Assembly (NCBI GenBank): GCA_029688955.1 | Contig: JARUKZ010000046.1 | Coordinates: forward strand, 1-33,252 | Direction of reading: 5' to 3' | From: Chitinispirillales bacterium ANBcel5 | GTDB taxonomy: Bacteria > Fibrobacterota > Chitinivibrionia > Chitinivibrionales > Chitinispirillaceae | Length of the DNA: 33,252 nucleotides | In this document: positions 26,601-33,252 of the stretch, piece by piece | How the letters are laid out: each line of letters opens with the position of its first letter | How positions within the stretch are numbered: the first letter of the stretch is position 1 | Notes under the pieces: generated by a model | Database searches by the model: none | The model's input: only the letters and a program-made list of their open reading frames with translations | What the model was told of the DNA's origin: nothing | Program-made: the position numbers and the translations under genes

Positions 26601-26693
26601 AAAATTTTCGTCAAGGATCAACAAAGGTTCCCAGAGCGCATCAATACTACCTCTATCAAAATAAAGACTTTCTATTCTGCCCGGATCTGCCAA
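23670..26693 (-). CDS. Multi-PAS sensor histidine kinase
   Basis: The 1007-residue protein has six successive PAS modules (about 10-130, 135-255, 265-390, 395-510, 515-640 and 645-765), several with the PAC-like IxDITERK end. They are followed by HisKA and HATPase domains. The phospho-acceptor is H794 in SVSHDLRNPLS; ENLLRNAWKFT, DNGAGF and GGTGIGLSIV are the N, G1 and G2 boxes. There is no transmembrane segment, signal peptide or receiver domain, so it should be a cytoplasmic sensor. The start codon is TTG, decided by GGAGG (complement of 26699-26703) 5 nt upstream. No response regulator is encoded next to it, so its partner is unknown. It is convergent with leuD. Confidence 0.93.
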   Translation of the reverse strand: MADPGRIESLYFDRGSIDALWEPLLILDENFQVQIANTSFLTTFKLSRAAVEEKSLFDIGLGQWCTPDLVKNLRLMVKEQLALKDLRIRHHFPMIGERVIGVNAQIMKKGGASKQYLMLSMRDVTKEPQEPRQSELLFRKFVEEIHSIIISFDRSGCITYFNNFSETLFGYSREEVVGKPFVGTIIPTIDSNGRDNSKVCEQMFHEPEKYYAYESEGVRKDGSRLSITWNSRALRDCSGRVIEIIIDGNDITALKRERKEAEENASILKAVLEFIPDGIMVIDSQRVVKRASKKMGELLNVPVEQIVDTSDAGRLEAFNITWPDGGHLSGGQELPLVKSVTTGQSYTDYELVFKTNGKQKYLSVNSAAIKNSAGDIVGAVGVWHDQTGQKRLMKEYDRQRFFLQTLIDSIPVMITVYDPSAKQFTVNKTFERITGWTQQQVRKSDLFELIYPDPEYRKRVQKIMCSPKPEFSDYAMVSKDGEVIESSWANIALPDGRYVGVGVDIRERKRAERDLREIKERYQLVNLATNDIIWDWDLITDYFYWNERVEEALGKKRNEMAPTAKSWYDHIDPQNRERVVGSIRKVIAEGERFWTSEYGFGPFGGPYRLYLDRGYIARDKDGRAYRMIGSMLDLTERKRAAEEIRVKEERYKTLFTTIDEGFCILKMVFDERGEGVDYIFLETNPAFERHTGLVNAAGKRARDMVPHLEKVWPKVYGKVAQTGERQRFIQGSKAMGRWFEVEAFRVGRPDEGKVALLFNDISERKKYEDQIQRRTHELAAANNDLESFSYSVSHDLRNPLSVIGSFSAILMEDYAEVLDEEGRDLLHRIEESVKKMQLLISDMLNLSRIGRQELRIEKLNVSEIVTAILEELRSLDQERKTEFLIEKNVWVQADPRLLYVALENLLRNAWKFTAKKELSRIEFGTTENDAKVYYIRDNGAGFEGQFSKRIFEPFTRVHAQREFGGTGIGLSIVKRVVSRHGGDVWAEGKKAQGATFYFTLRSNSSDT

Positions 26694-26840
26694 GCTATCC
26701 TCCCGAGAAATGATACAGTGCTTTTAAATAACAAAACGAGGTGAAGTCAACGGACAGACCCCACCCATGAGTTTAGTAAGCAACAGACAGGCCAGAGCGA
26801 TTCATGAACAAAGAGTAGAGGGGTTTAGTGAGTCGTGGTA

Positions 26841-27629
26841 TCAATGAATCAGTTTGCGTTTTAGTCGCCCGATTCCAAAATACCCTGCGATAAAAGTAAA
26901 TAAAATTATAAAGGCGATATCCCATATAATTACAGGTTCGTAGTTTGCAAAATTAAGATTGCGCGCCAGGCGTACCGCATGGGTAAGAGGAAGCAGCTCG
27001 GCAAAATACTGAACCACCCGTGGCAGGTTTTCCAGCGGGAAGATGACCCCGGAGAAGAAAAACATCGGTGATAGCACACCGGTAAAATAGAAGTTAAAGT
27101 GATTGATATTAGAAACAAATGAGGTGATAAGCAAGGATGTGGATGCAAAGAGTACACCGGTTAAGAAACCAACCACAGGAGTAAACAGGACCCCGGGATA
27201 TGGCATAAGCCCAAAAACCGACAGCACTAAAATCACCGCAAGAGAGAAGAAAAAACCCTTGGTACCGGCCCACAAAACCTCTCCCAGCAAAAGGTCACAA
27301 ACGGAAAGGGGTGCTGCAAGCATTCCATCATAAACCTTTTCAAACTCATACCTGATAAACGTTCCATAGGAACATTCAAACGCTGCGGTGTACATCGCAG
27401 TTGTTAATGGAAGACCGGTTGCCAGAAAAATAAGATAGGGCAAGCCGCTCATCTCTGTTACATACCGGTCCAATCCTATGCCTAACCCCACGAGAAAAAT
27501 AAGTGGTTCTAAAAACGGGGGCAGACCGTTACTGATAATATTTTTGGTGTAAACCCTGAAATGACGGTACCACACGCTCAGTATGCGGATAGCCAGTGAT
27601 GGGTAAAGTCGGTTATTACTGCTGGGCAT
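26841..27629 (-). CDS. ABC-2 type transporter permease
   Basis: The 262-residue membrane protein has about six hydrophobic segments and the ABC-2 family layout. The FFFSGVIFPLENLPRVVQYFAELLPLTHAVRLAR block is typical of NodJ/DrrB-type exporters. It should form the membrane channel of an exporter of lipid-linked sugars, polysaccharide or drug-like molecules; the cargo cannot be told. Its ATG lies inside the end of the ATPase gene (14-bp overlap) with GGAG 8 nt before it, which indicates translational coupling. Confidence 0.9.
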   Translation of the reverse strand: MPSSNNRLYPSLAIRILSVWYRHFRVYTKNIISNGLPPFLEPLIFLVGLGIGLDRYVTEMSGLPYLIFLATGLPLTTAMYTAAFECSYGTFIRYEFEKVYDGMLAAPLSVCDLLLGEVLWAGTKGFFFSLAVILVLSVFGLMPYPGVLFTPVVGFLTGVLFASTSLLITSFVSNINHFNFYFTGVLSPMFFFSGVIFPLENLPRVVQYFAELLPLTHAVRLARNLNFANYEPVIIWDIAFIILFTFIAGYFGIGRLKRKLIH

Positions 27630-28554
27630 TAAGAGAACTCCCTGTGGCTTTTAAAAAGAGATCTTCAAGGTTTGACTGACGTAAATGATAACCACCTAAC
27701 GTAAGCTTTTTAGAGAGATCACGCAGTGGTTCATAGCTTTTACTGTAAATACGAATTACATCGGCAGAACTATCTACCCTACAGCAAAGAGCGGATACTT
27801 CATCAGTTATCACCGCAAACAGCTCCTTTGAGTAAACTTCCATGACGTAGGGTTCGATATTCTCGCCAACAAGCATCTGGGGATTACCTTCCATAACGCT
27901 TTGGCCCTTATTCATGATCACCACATTATCACAAATCTGAAACGCCTCTTCCATATAGTGGGTGGTAAGAAGGATAGTCATTCCCTGACGTTTAAGAAGG
28001 CGAAGTTTATCCCAGATAAGGTGTCGTACCTGCGGATCAAGGCCGGTAGTTGGCTCATCGAGTATCAGAAGTTTTGGGTTGTTGAGCAAAGCCCGCGCAA
28101 TGATCAACCTGCGCTTCATTCCACCCGAAAGCTGTTTAATTCTGGCCTTATGTTTATTCCCAAGCTCCATAAAGGCAAGCAGCTCATCGATTCTGCTCTG
28201 CGCGGTTTTGACAGGCACATTATAGAAACGGGCGAAGACCTTCAGGTTCTGCTCCACGTTAAGCTCTTCATCGAGGTTATTCTCCTGGGGAACAACACCG
28301 GAAATAAACTTTATGGCCAGAGAATCGCTCTGAGGATCATGACCAAAAACGGATAGTGTACTGCCTTTATCGCCGGTTCGGGTCGCAACCCCGTAGATCA
28401 TCTTCATCATTGTGGTCTTCCCTGCACCATTTGGACCCAACAACCCAAAACAGGTAGACTCTTTAACCGAAAAGCTCAGTCCCGAAACCGCGGTATGAGC
28501 TCCGTACTTTTTCCAGATATTGTCTGCTCTAATAACATAAGTGTTGGTATTCAT
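27616..28554 (-). CDS. ABC transporter ATP-binding protein (DrrA/NodI type)
   Basis: The 312-residue ATPase powers the permease encoded immediately downstream. Walker A is GPNGAGKT (40-47), the Q-loop is VVPQENNLDEELNVEQNL with Q90, the signature is LSGGMK (142-147), and Walker B is LLILDEP (162-168). The C-terminal extension of about 90 residues is normal for DrrA/NodI-type exporters. I place the start at the ATG ending at 28554, where GGAG lies a few bases upstream and the conserved IRADNIWKKYG strand begins 8 residues in. A frame open to 28722 adds 56 residues that do not look like this family. Confidence 0.93.
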   Translation of the reverse strand: MNTNTYVIRADNIWKKYGAHTAVSGLSFSVKESTCFGLLGPNGAGKTTMMKMIYGVATRTGDKGSTLSVFGHDPQSDSLAIKFISGVVPQENNLDEELNVEQNLKVFARFYNVPVKTAQSRIDELLAFMELGNKHKARIKQLSGGMKRRLIIARALLNNPKLLILDEPTTGLDPQVRHLIWDKLRLLKRQGMTILLTTHYMEEAFQICDNVVIMNKGQSVMEGNPQMLVGENIEPYVMEVYSKELFAVITDEVSALCCRVDSSADVIRIYSKSYEPLRDLSKKLTLGGYHLRQSNLEDLFLKATGSSLNAQQ

Positions 28555-29264
28555 CTGCTCTCCAGGGAAAAGTGTATCAAAAATAGTGCAAGGCAACGAG
28601 GGATGGGAAATAAAATAGCCCGTTGATTGATCGAAATAGCCTAATCCCTGCACATAGGGCCACATTAGTATAGCACCAACCTCTATTCTCACTGCCTGCC
28701 ACCTCATTTCACTTACATGCATGAATACATAACGATGCTATCGATGCTAAAGACTATACCAATCTACACCTGTAATCACCGATAACCTACTTCCGATCTG
28801 ATGCGTAGTTACAGGTTATACCCTGAGAACAGTACTGTCACGTTTTTAAAACAGCTCTGTTTGCAATTAGTTGTATACAGTTATCAATGTTTCAAATTGG
28901 TGTTTTCTTTGTGTCGATAATAAGTTTTCAGAGATGCAACGTGCTGTTCGCAACTGGTATTTTTCAGTGTGCATGGTGCACAACGTGCGTTTTCAGGTAA
29001 AAACGTATGTATTTGTATTGATAGCGAACTAGCCCCACAGGCCAAACACGACCCCAATCAGCCTCTCTTGAGCCTACACACAACAGATAGAACACCAAAA
29101 GCAGGCATCGGTAAACCATTGTACGCAAGTTTTGTGAGTATATTCAGGTTTTTTGAGGATGTTTAACCAAATTTGGGGCTTTTAAGGCATAGGAAGATCG
29201 TTTCGCCCAAAAGGATAGGGCGAACTGAATAGCTGGCGGGGGTTTTAGGGGCCGACAGGAGTTA
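28555..29264. other. Long intergenic stretch
   Basis: No convincing gene in 710 bp. A 65-codon plus frame (28969-29166) lacks a ribosome binding site. The promoter of the ABC operon should lie in the left part. A 7-bp hairpin, TTCGCCC (29202-29208) with GGGCGAA (29218-29224), lies 41 nt after the stop of the unrecognised gene at 29265, but it has no T-run on the minus strand and may be a weak terminator or an mRNA end structure. Confidence 0.5.
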
Positions 29265-30170
29265 CTACGCGGTTGTGCGCGGCGTTAGACCTTTTGGCTC
29301 AATGATAATTCTTTTTTTAGCGCTTCTGACCACAGTAACAGTCTTTTTCTCATTCATCACCTTTTTTGGGGTTGATACCGAAGCGTTATCGGTGCTTTGA
29401 GTTGTGGTTGTAGCGGGTGTTTTAACCGTTTTTTCAGTAGCAGCGCTTTTCTTTTTATTATAACGGTACTTATTTCTGCGGTATTGACTGCTATACTGTT
29501 TTATATGGGTGCTGTTTTTCTTAAAGAGGTAAGTGACATATTCACGCGCCTGGGCCATAAGTTCTTTCATGAGTGTAAATGCTTTGTTTCGAATCACCCG
29601 CATCTGACAAGGCCTCTCAGCCGAATAGGCGCTGGCATAGAGATGGCTTAGTTTATCGCCAAACGTTTTACATTTTTCAATCACTTTCATATCGAAATTC
29701 ATCTTTTTTAGATGGTGCTGATATTTTTTCCCCAGCTCAGAGAGAAAGTGAAGATTAAGAATCATGATTTCCTGTTTAGGTCTTCGGGGAAAGGGTTTTA
29801 ATTTCTCCATGGCATCATCATCTTCTCTGCAGGCAAACTTAAGGGCATCAAGCACCTGGTCTCTAAGGTCATATCCCTCATCGCGATGTTTTTTCCAAAT
29901 CTTTACCGCTTCAAGCTGATCACCAAGAATCGCCGTCAGCTTCGCTTCTGCCACAGAAAAAGTTCCCGCTGCTTCTTCAATGCGATCGGTAATGGTGGTA
30001 TCGTAGCCAATGCTTTTTAGCTTTTCCTCATCCTGGCGTAACAGTAAAACAGTCACCCTTGCTTCATGGGCCGATACATCAACCGGCATATCGGGACGTC
30101 GTAGCTTTTTAAACCTGGTGTTTAAAAGAACGGGGGAAAGTTTGTGGTATGATTCGTAATCATCTGCCAT
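29265..30170 (-). CDS. Hypothetical helical protein with long basic tail
   Basis: I do not recognise this 301-residue protein. It has no signal peptide or membrane segment, so it is probably cytoplasmic. Residues about 1-215 look mainly alpha-helical and charged (for example RIEEAAGTFSVAEAKLTAIL and MKVIEKCKTFGDKLSHLYAS). The last 85 residues are basic and of low complexity, with YRRNKYRYNKKKSAATEK, a Thr-rich run and KKRIIIEPKG. Such tails often bind nucleic acid or acidic surfaces, but that is inference. GGAGG just before the ATG (complement of about 30176-30180) makes the start secure. The neighbours are unrelated lipoproteins, so context does not help. Confidence 0.75.
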   Translation of the reverse strand: MADDYESYHKLSPVLLNTRFKKLRRPDMPVDVSAHEARVTVLLLRQDEEKLKSIGYDTTITDRIEEAAGTFSVAEAKLTAILGDQLEAVKIWKKHRDEGYDLRDQVLDALKFACREDDDAMEKLKPFPRRPKQEIMILNLHFLSELGKKYQHHLKKMNFDMKVIEKCKTFGDKLSHLYASAYSAERPCQMRVIRNKAFTLMKELMAQAREYVTYLFKKNSTHIKQYSSQYRRNKYRYNKKKSAATEKTVKTPATTTTQSTDNASVSTPKKVMNEKKTVTVVRSAKKRIIIEPKGLTPRTTA

Positions 30171-30324
30171 GGGTGCCTCCGGATTGGTTTAAGTAGACTG
30201 ACGGGTTTAATGTAAACTACTATTTTAGCAATGAACAGTGGAAATTTTTTTGCGGTAAATGCATAGCATTGCGTTTTTTTTAGCCGGCAACTGAAAAGTA
30301 TAGTACGTTTGGAAGGAGTACTGT

Positions 30325-30450
30325 GCCGCCCGGAAGCGACATATCCGGGCGACAGGATGGTCGGAAAAGTCATCAGAAAAAAAAGTTGCTCAGGTACTTT
30401 TTATCGCTGATTTTTTAGGAAATTTATATCCGAATGGATATTAATTTTTT
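30325..30450. repeat. Conserved intergenic repeat, copy A
   Basis: One of three related copies. It holds an 8-bp hairpin CGCCCGGA (30327-30334) with TCCGGGCG (30344-30351), the string GGTCGGAAAAGTCATCAG, TCAGGTAC and a terminal ATATCC-GAAT-GGATAT hairpin, and ends against the stop of the short lipoprotein gene. Same order of motifs as copies B and C. Confidence 0.85.
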
Positions 30451-30864
30451 TTAAATCTTTCTGAATGTGACTACATTGGTTTCTCCCTCATAGGAAACCC
30501 TTATTACAAGGGTAGAGCTTGTTAACTCAACGATCGTTATACTTTCTCCATCAACAATCAAATTGTTTCCTGATACAGTGTAACTATAGGTTTCTGTATT
30601 TCGCACTCTATCCCATATATTTACGGTTAACATTCCACTACCATCAAAATTAAATGTTAGTGTTGCATCTCCCTCTTCATAAGTATATTCTTCGGCATAC
30701 CCATCCACATCAGTGTACACATCTTTCACTGCTTCCCAAGTACCTTCTAGGTGTGCAAGATTAACATCACCACCGTTGCCGTCTGATGAGAAGGGGTTTG
30801 AGCAGCCACTGAGAATAAAGAGTGCTACAAAAAGGGTACTGAATAGTGCTTTTTTTCTGATCAT
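30451..30864 (-). CDS. Short lipoprotein, single lipocalin-like domain
   Basis: The 137-residue lipoprotein has the signal MIRKKALFSTLFVALFILSGC, with lipobox LSGC. A single beta-rich domain opens LEGTWEAV and ends VELTSSTLVIRVSYEGETN. I use the ATG ending at 30864, because GGAG lies 6 nt upstream; another ATG four codons earlier would overlap that site. Its signal peptide is nearly identical to that of the 614-residue lipoprotein at 31121, and its C-terminal half (TETYSYTVSGNNLIVDG) matches the last domain of that protein, so it is a short paralogue from a local duplication. Cell-surface or periplasmic location is inferred; the ligand is unknown. Confidence 0.85.
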   Translation of the reverse strand: MIRKKALFSTLFVALFILSGCSNPFSSDGNGGDVNLAHLEGTWEAVKDVYTDVDGYAEEYTYEEGDATLTFNFDGSGMLTVNIWDRVRNTETYSYTVSGNNLIVDGESITIVELTSSTLVIRVSYEGETNVVTFRKI

Positions 30865-30895
30865 GAGATACTCCATTTATCGTATGATGTTAATG

Positions 30896-30923
30896 ACAAT
30901 AAAAGAATAGTAACTGAGTGCAA
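30896..30923 (-). promoter_or_regulatory. Candidate promoter of the short lipoprotein
   Basis: On the minus strand TTGCAC (complement of 30918-30923), 16 nt and TATTGT (complement of 30896-30901). The same pair at the same spacing lies before the long paralogue, so it has been kept through the duplication. Confidence 0.4.
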
Positions 30924-31026
30924 TAAAATAGGTAGCAAAGCTAAACAAAACAACAAAATTCTTACAAAAGAGGCGTGGATACAGACAGATAGTAGAAGTA
31001 GGAAAGGGGTGTGAAAAATGGGCAAG

Positions 31027-31120
31027 AGCCGCCCGGAAGCGGCATATCCGGGCGACAGGGTGGTCGGAAAAGTCATCAGAAAAATTAGGAAATTAATATC
31101 CGAATGGATATCTACTTGTT
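31027..31120. repeat. Conserved intergenic repeat, copy B
   Basis: Second copy, between the two lipoprotein genes, abutting the stop of the long one. It has the GCCCGG...CCGGGC hairpin, GGTCGGAAAAGTCATCAG and the ATATCC-GAAT-GGATAT hairpin, but lacks the TCAGGTAC...ATCGCTGATT middle portion seen in A and C. Confidence 0.85.
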
Positions 31121-32965
31121 TTAAATCTTTCTGAATGTGGTTAGAGCGGTTATTCCCTCATTGGTTTCACTTAACACAAGGGTAGAGCTGGTTAACTCAA
31201 CGATCGTTTGACTACCTCCATCAACAATCAGGTTATTTCCTGAAACAGTGTAACTATAGGTTTCTGTAAATTGCTCTCCATCAACAATGTCTATTCCTAC
31301 TACGGTCACATTTCCACTATCAAACGTTATTGAAATATCTCCCGGCTCCAATTCCATTTCAAAACCACCGCCATCAAACTCCACCTCGATTCCTTCCCAA
31401 GTACCTTCAAGCAGTGTAAGATCAAAGTCACTTGTCTCTCCTGCGTCTCCTGCGTCTCCTGCGTCTCCTGTCTCTCCTGTCTCTCCTGTCTCTCCTGTCT
31501 CTCCTGTCTCTCCTGTCTCTCCTGTCTCTCCTGTCTCTCCTGCGTCTCCTGCGCCTCCTTTTTTCCTGAGACGTAAAATTTCATCAAAAGCAACTAAATC
31601 AAACGATAGAATTAGCACTAAAACATCACCGTCAAATTCATAATCGTAAACTTCCCCATCCAGATCCAGTACACCACTTGCGGCACTCCAATTGCCCGAA
31701 TAGCTGAAACCCCACTCTATTTCGTCAAAAGTTCCGTCTGCATATAGTGTTAACTCCCAGTCACCTTCATCAGCTGGGTAAAAGGTAGGAGTTCCACCTG
31801 TGGATATGCCTTGCTCAAAAAGCTCCCATTCTCCAACTAACTCCGGGTCACCACCTGTGCCACCGGGACCAGCAGGGCCACCGTTACCACCATTGTCTAC
31901 TTCACCAACTTTCTCCATTATATAAACAGATAGTGCAACCCCTTCCATGCCCACTACCACAATTAACTGATCTCCATCAAGCTCATACTCTGCGTAGGGA
32001 ATTTCGACACCGGCTTGTGACAGGCTCATTGTTCCGTTACTGTACGTTCCACTTGTACCATCACTGAGTTCAAACTCACCGTTACTGAAAAATTCAAATG
32101 TTAATCCTGAAACAGTGGTTTCAGTTAAATCATCATAGGATGTACCGATTAGCGTTTCTACCGCTTCCCATTCACCTACAATATCGGTTACTGTATCTCC
32201 GTTGTCTCCGGGACCACCGTTGTCACCGGTATCGCCTCCACCGACTTTTTCCATCAGATAAACTTGTAGTGCAACCCCTTCCTCACCCATTATCACTATC
32301 AGCTGATCACCGTCAAGCTCATACTCTCCGAGTTTCGTGCCAAGTACATTCATTGTTCCGTTACTGTACGTTCCACTTACGTTACCTTCACTGAATTCAA
32401 AATCTCCGTTACTGAAAAACTCGATTCCTACTCCTGAAACAGCGACATCAGTTAAATCAGACAGGGAGGTACCGGTTTGCATTTCTACCGCTTCCCATTC
32501 ACCTACAATATCGGTTATTGTATCGCCGTTGTCTCCGGGACCACCGTTGTCACCGGTATCACCGTTGTCTCCGGTATCGCCACCACCGACTTTTTCCATC
32601 ACATACACGGTTAGCGATATTCCATCCTGACCGACTGTCACAATCAACTGATCGCCATCAAGCTCATACTCTGCGTAGTGAATCTCAACACCGGCTTGTG
32701 ACATATTCATTGTTCCGTTACTGTACGTTCCACTTGTACCATCACTGAATTCAAACTCACCGTTACTGAAAAACTCAAATGTATTACCTACAGCAAGGTT
32801 ATCTGTTAAGTCATCATAGGATGTACCGATTTGCATTTCTACCGCTTCCCATTCACCAACCAGTGCGTCATCACCGCTGCCGTCTGATGAGGAGGGGTTT
32901 GAGCAGCCACTGAGAATGAAGAGTGCTACAAAAAGGGTGCTGAATAGTGCTTTTTTTACAATCAT
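31121..32965 (-). CDS. Modular lipoprotein: five lipocalin-like domains joined by collagen-like linkers
   Basis: The 614-residue product starts with MIVKKALFSTLFVALFILSGC, a lipoprotein signal with C21 as the lipid site. Three very similar beta-rich domains follow (about 35-126, 153-241 and 262-353), each opening VGEWEAVE. Each has NGEFEFSDGTSGTYSNGTM and YELDGDQLIV strands, as in small lipocalin-like proteins. A diverged fourth domain (377-468) opens VGEWELFEQG and a fifth (519-614) opens LEGTWEGIEV. All linkers are glycine-rich with Gly-X-Y periodicity: GDT/GDN triplets between domains 1-3, and 13 GET/GDA triplets (473-511) between 4 and 5. The fifth domain matches the short lipoprotein next door. 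The start has an AAAGGCGG site upstream. Function is unknown; display of a repeated binding domain on a surface is a guess. Confidence 0.85.
   Translation of the reverse strand: MIVKKALFSTLFVALFILSGCSNPSSSDGSGDDALVGEWEAVEMQIGTSYDDLTDNLAVGNTFEFFSNGEFEFSDGTSGTYSNGTMNMSQAGVEIHYAEYELDGDQLIVTVGQDGISLTVYVMEKVGGGDTGDNGDTGDNGGPGDNGDTITDIVGEWEAVEMQTGTSLSDLTDVAVSGVGIEFFSNGDFEFSEGNVSGTYSNGTMNVLGTKLGEYELDGDQLIVIMGEEGVALQVYLMEKVGGGDTGDNGGPGDNGDTVTDIVGEWEAVETLIGTSYDDLTETTVSGLTFEFFSNGEFELSDGTSGTYSNGTMSLSQAGVEIPYAEYELDGDQLIVVVGMEGVALSVYIMEKVGEVDNGGNGGPAGPGGTGGDPELVGEWELFEQGISTGGTPTFYPADEGDWELTLYADGTFDEIEWGFSYSGNWSAASGVLDLDGEVYDYEFDGDVLVLILSFDLVAFDEILRLRKKGGAGDAGETGETGETGETGETGETGETGETGDAGDAGDAGETSDFDLTLLEGTWEGIEVEFDGGGFEMELEPGDISITFDSGNVTVVGIDIVDGEQFTETYSYTVSGNNLIVDGGSQTIVELTSSTLVLSETNEGITALTTFRKI
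31436..31557. repeat. 9-bp tandem repeat encoding Gly-X-Y linker
   Basis: TCTCCTGTC/TCTCCTGCG units run head to tail, with eight consecutive identical TGTCTCTCC copies flanked by GCG variants. On the minus strand they encode GET and GDA triplets in the long lipoprotein. Unit length is a multiple of three, so copy-number change keeps the frame. Confidence 0.9.
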
Positions 32966-33252
32966 GAGGTATTCCGCCTTTCGGATGGTGTTAATGAAAG
33001 TAAAAGTATGTTAACTGATTGCAATAAAATAGGTGGTAAAGCTAAACAAAACAACAAAAATGTTAAAAAAGAGTAGTGGTTACAGACAGATAGTAGAAGT
33101 AGGAAAGAAGTGTGAAAAATGGAACAAGAGTCGCTCGGAAACGACATATCCGGGCGACAGAGTGGTCGGAGAAGTCATCAGCAAAAAAGTGTTCAGGTAC
33201 TTCTAATCGCTGATTCTTTAGAAAATTTATATCCGAATGGATATAAATTTGT
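32966..33252. other. Region upstream of the long lipoprotein
   Basis: No gene to the right edge. The first part (to about 33129) is similar to 30897-31026, the matching region before the short lipoprotein, including GCTAAACAAAACAACAAAA and ACAGATAGTAGAAGTAGGAA. A candidate promoter (complement of 33019-33024 TTGCAA, 16 nt, complement of 32997-33002 TACTTT) matches the one of the short paralogue. Confidence 0.7.
33130..33252. repeat. Conserved intergenic repeat, copy C (reaches window edge)
   Basis: Third copy, with TCGCTCGGA...TCCGGGCGA, GTCGGAGAAGTCATCAG, TTCAGGTAC, ATCGCTGATT and the ATATCC-GAAT-GGATAT hairpin. One stem base is changed (C to T), leaving a G-T pair in a plus-strand transcript. 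By analogy with A and B, another lipoprotein gene may end just beyond the right edge. Confidence 0.8.

Noticed and set aside
28969..29166. Plus-strand 65-codon frame
   Set aside because: No ribosome binding site or similarity; base composition is like the surrounding intergenic DNA.
29202..29224. Terminator of the unrecognised gene at 29265
   Set aside because: The 7-bp hairpin lacks a T-run on the coding strand, so it is noted only as a structure.
31287..31643. Plus-strand frame with repeated Ser-Pro-Val
   Set aside because: It is the antisense reading of the 9-bp repeat in the long lipoprotein gene; the low-complexity pattern is a by-product.

Overview
The window looks like chromosome of a Gram-negative, moderate-GC bacterium that stores glycogen and degrades polysaccharides. 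Several predicted lipoproteins carry lipoboxes. A secreted family 9 glycoside hydrolase ends in a tail resembling type IX secretion sorting domains, and a glycogen synthase/branching enzyme pair lies beside it. I infer a member of the Fibrobacterota/Chitinispirillum-like lineage, or less likely the Bacteroidota side of the tree. This rests on gene content and style, not on a marker gene, so confidence is moderate.

Layout. 1-472: a gapless tandem repeat running off the left edge, then a gene-poor stretch. 473-7573: carbohydrate block with a GH9 enzyme, glgA and glgB on the minus strand, and a PAP2-type phosphatase lipoprotein on the plus strand between glgA and glgB. 8023-11612: a lipoprotein of unknown role; a minus-strand set of three genes (MJ1316/DUF504-like protein, RRM RNA-binding protein, phosphoribosyltransferase); and a plus-strand FAD oxidoreductase. 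11613-14834: two long intergenic stretches around a lipoprotein with two lipocalin-like repeats, then a small-molecule kinase-like protein. 14901-16488: a REP-associated tyrosine transposase (RAYT) flanked by inverted copies of a short repeat. 16561-20005: tRNA-Leu(UAG) followed by tig-clpP-clpX. 20171-23478: a DTW-domain protein, then a cupin regulator followed by leuC and leuD, ending at a clear terminator. 23670-28554: a six-PAS histidine kinase and an ABC-2 exporter pair. 29265-33252: an unrecognised basic-tailed protein and a tandem cluster of lipocalin-like lipoproteins separated by a conserved intergenic repeat.

How the genes work together. GlgA extends and GlgB branches glycogen. Trigger factor, ClpP and ClpX form the usual folding/proteolysis operon. 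LeuC and LeuD are the two subunits of one Fe-S hydro-lyase and are probably controlled by the regulator encoded just upstream. The ATPase and permease overlap by 14 bp and form one exporter.

The most unusual items are the RAYT/repeat element, the modular lipoproteins whose beta-rich domains are joined by collagen-like Gly-X-Y linkers (one linker encoded by a 9-bp tandem repeat), the intergenic repeat that punctuates that cluster, the discoidin domain embedded inside the GH9 catalytic domain, and the RNA-end-recognition/RRM/phosphoribosyltransferase gene set. I did not find an obvious defence island, CRISPR array or prophage.
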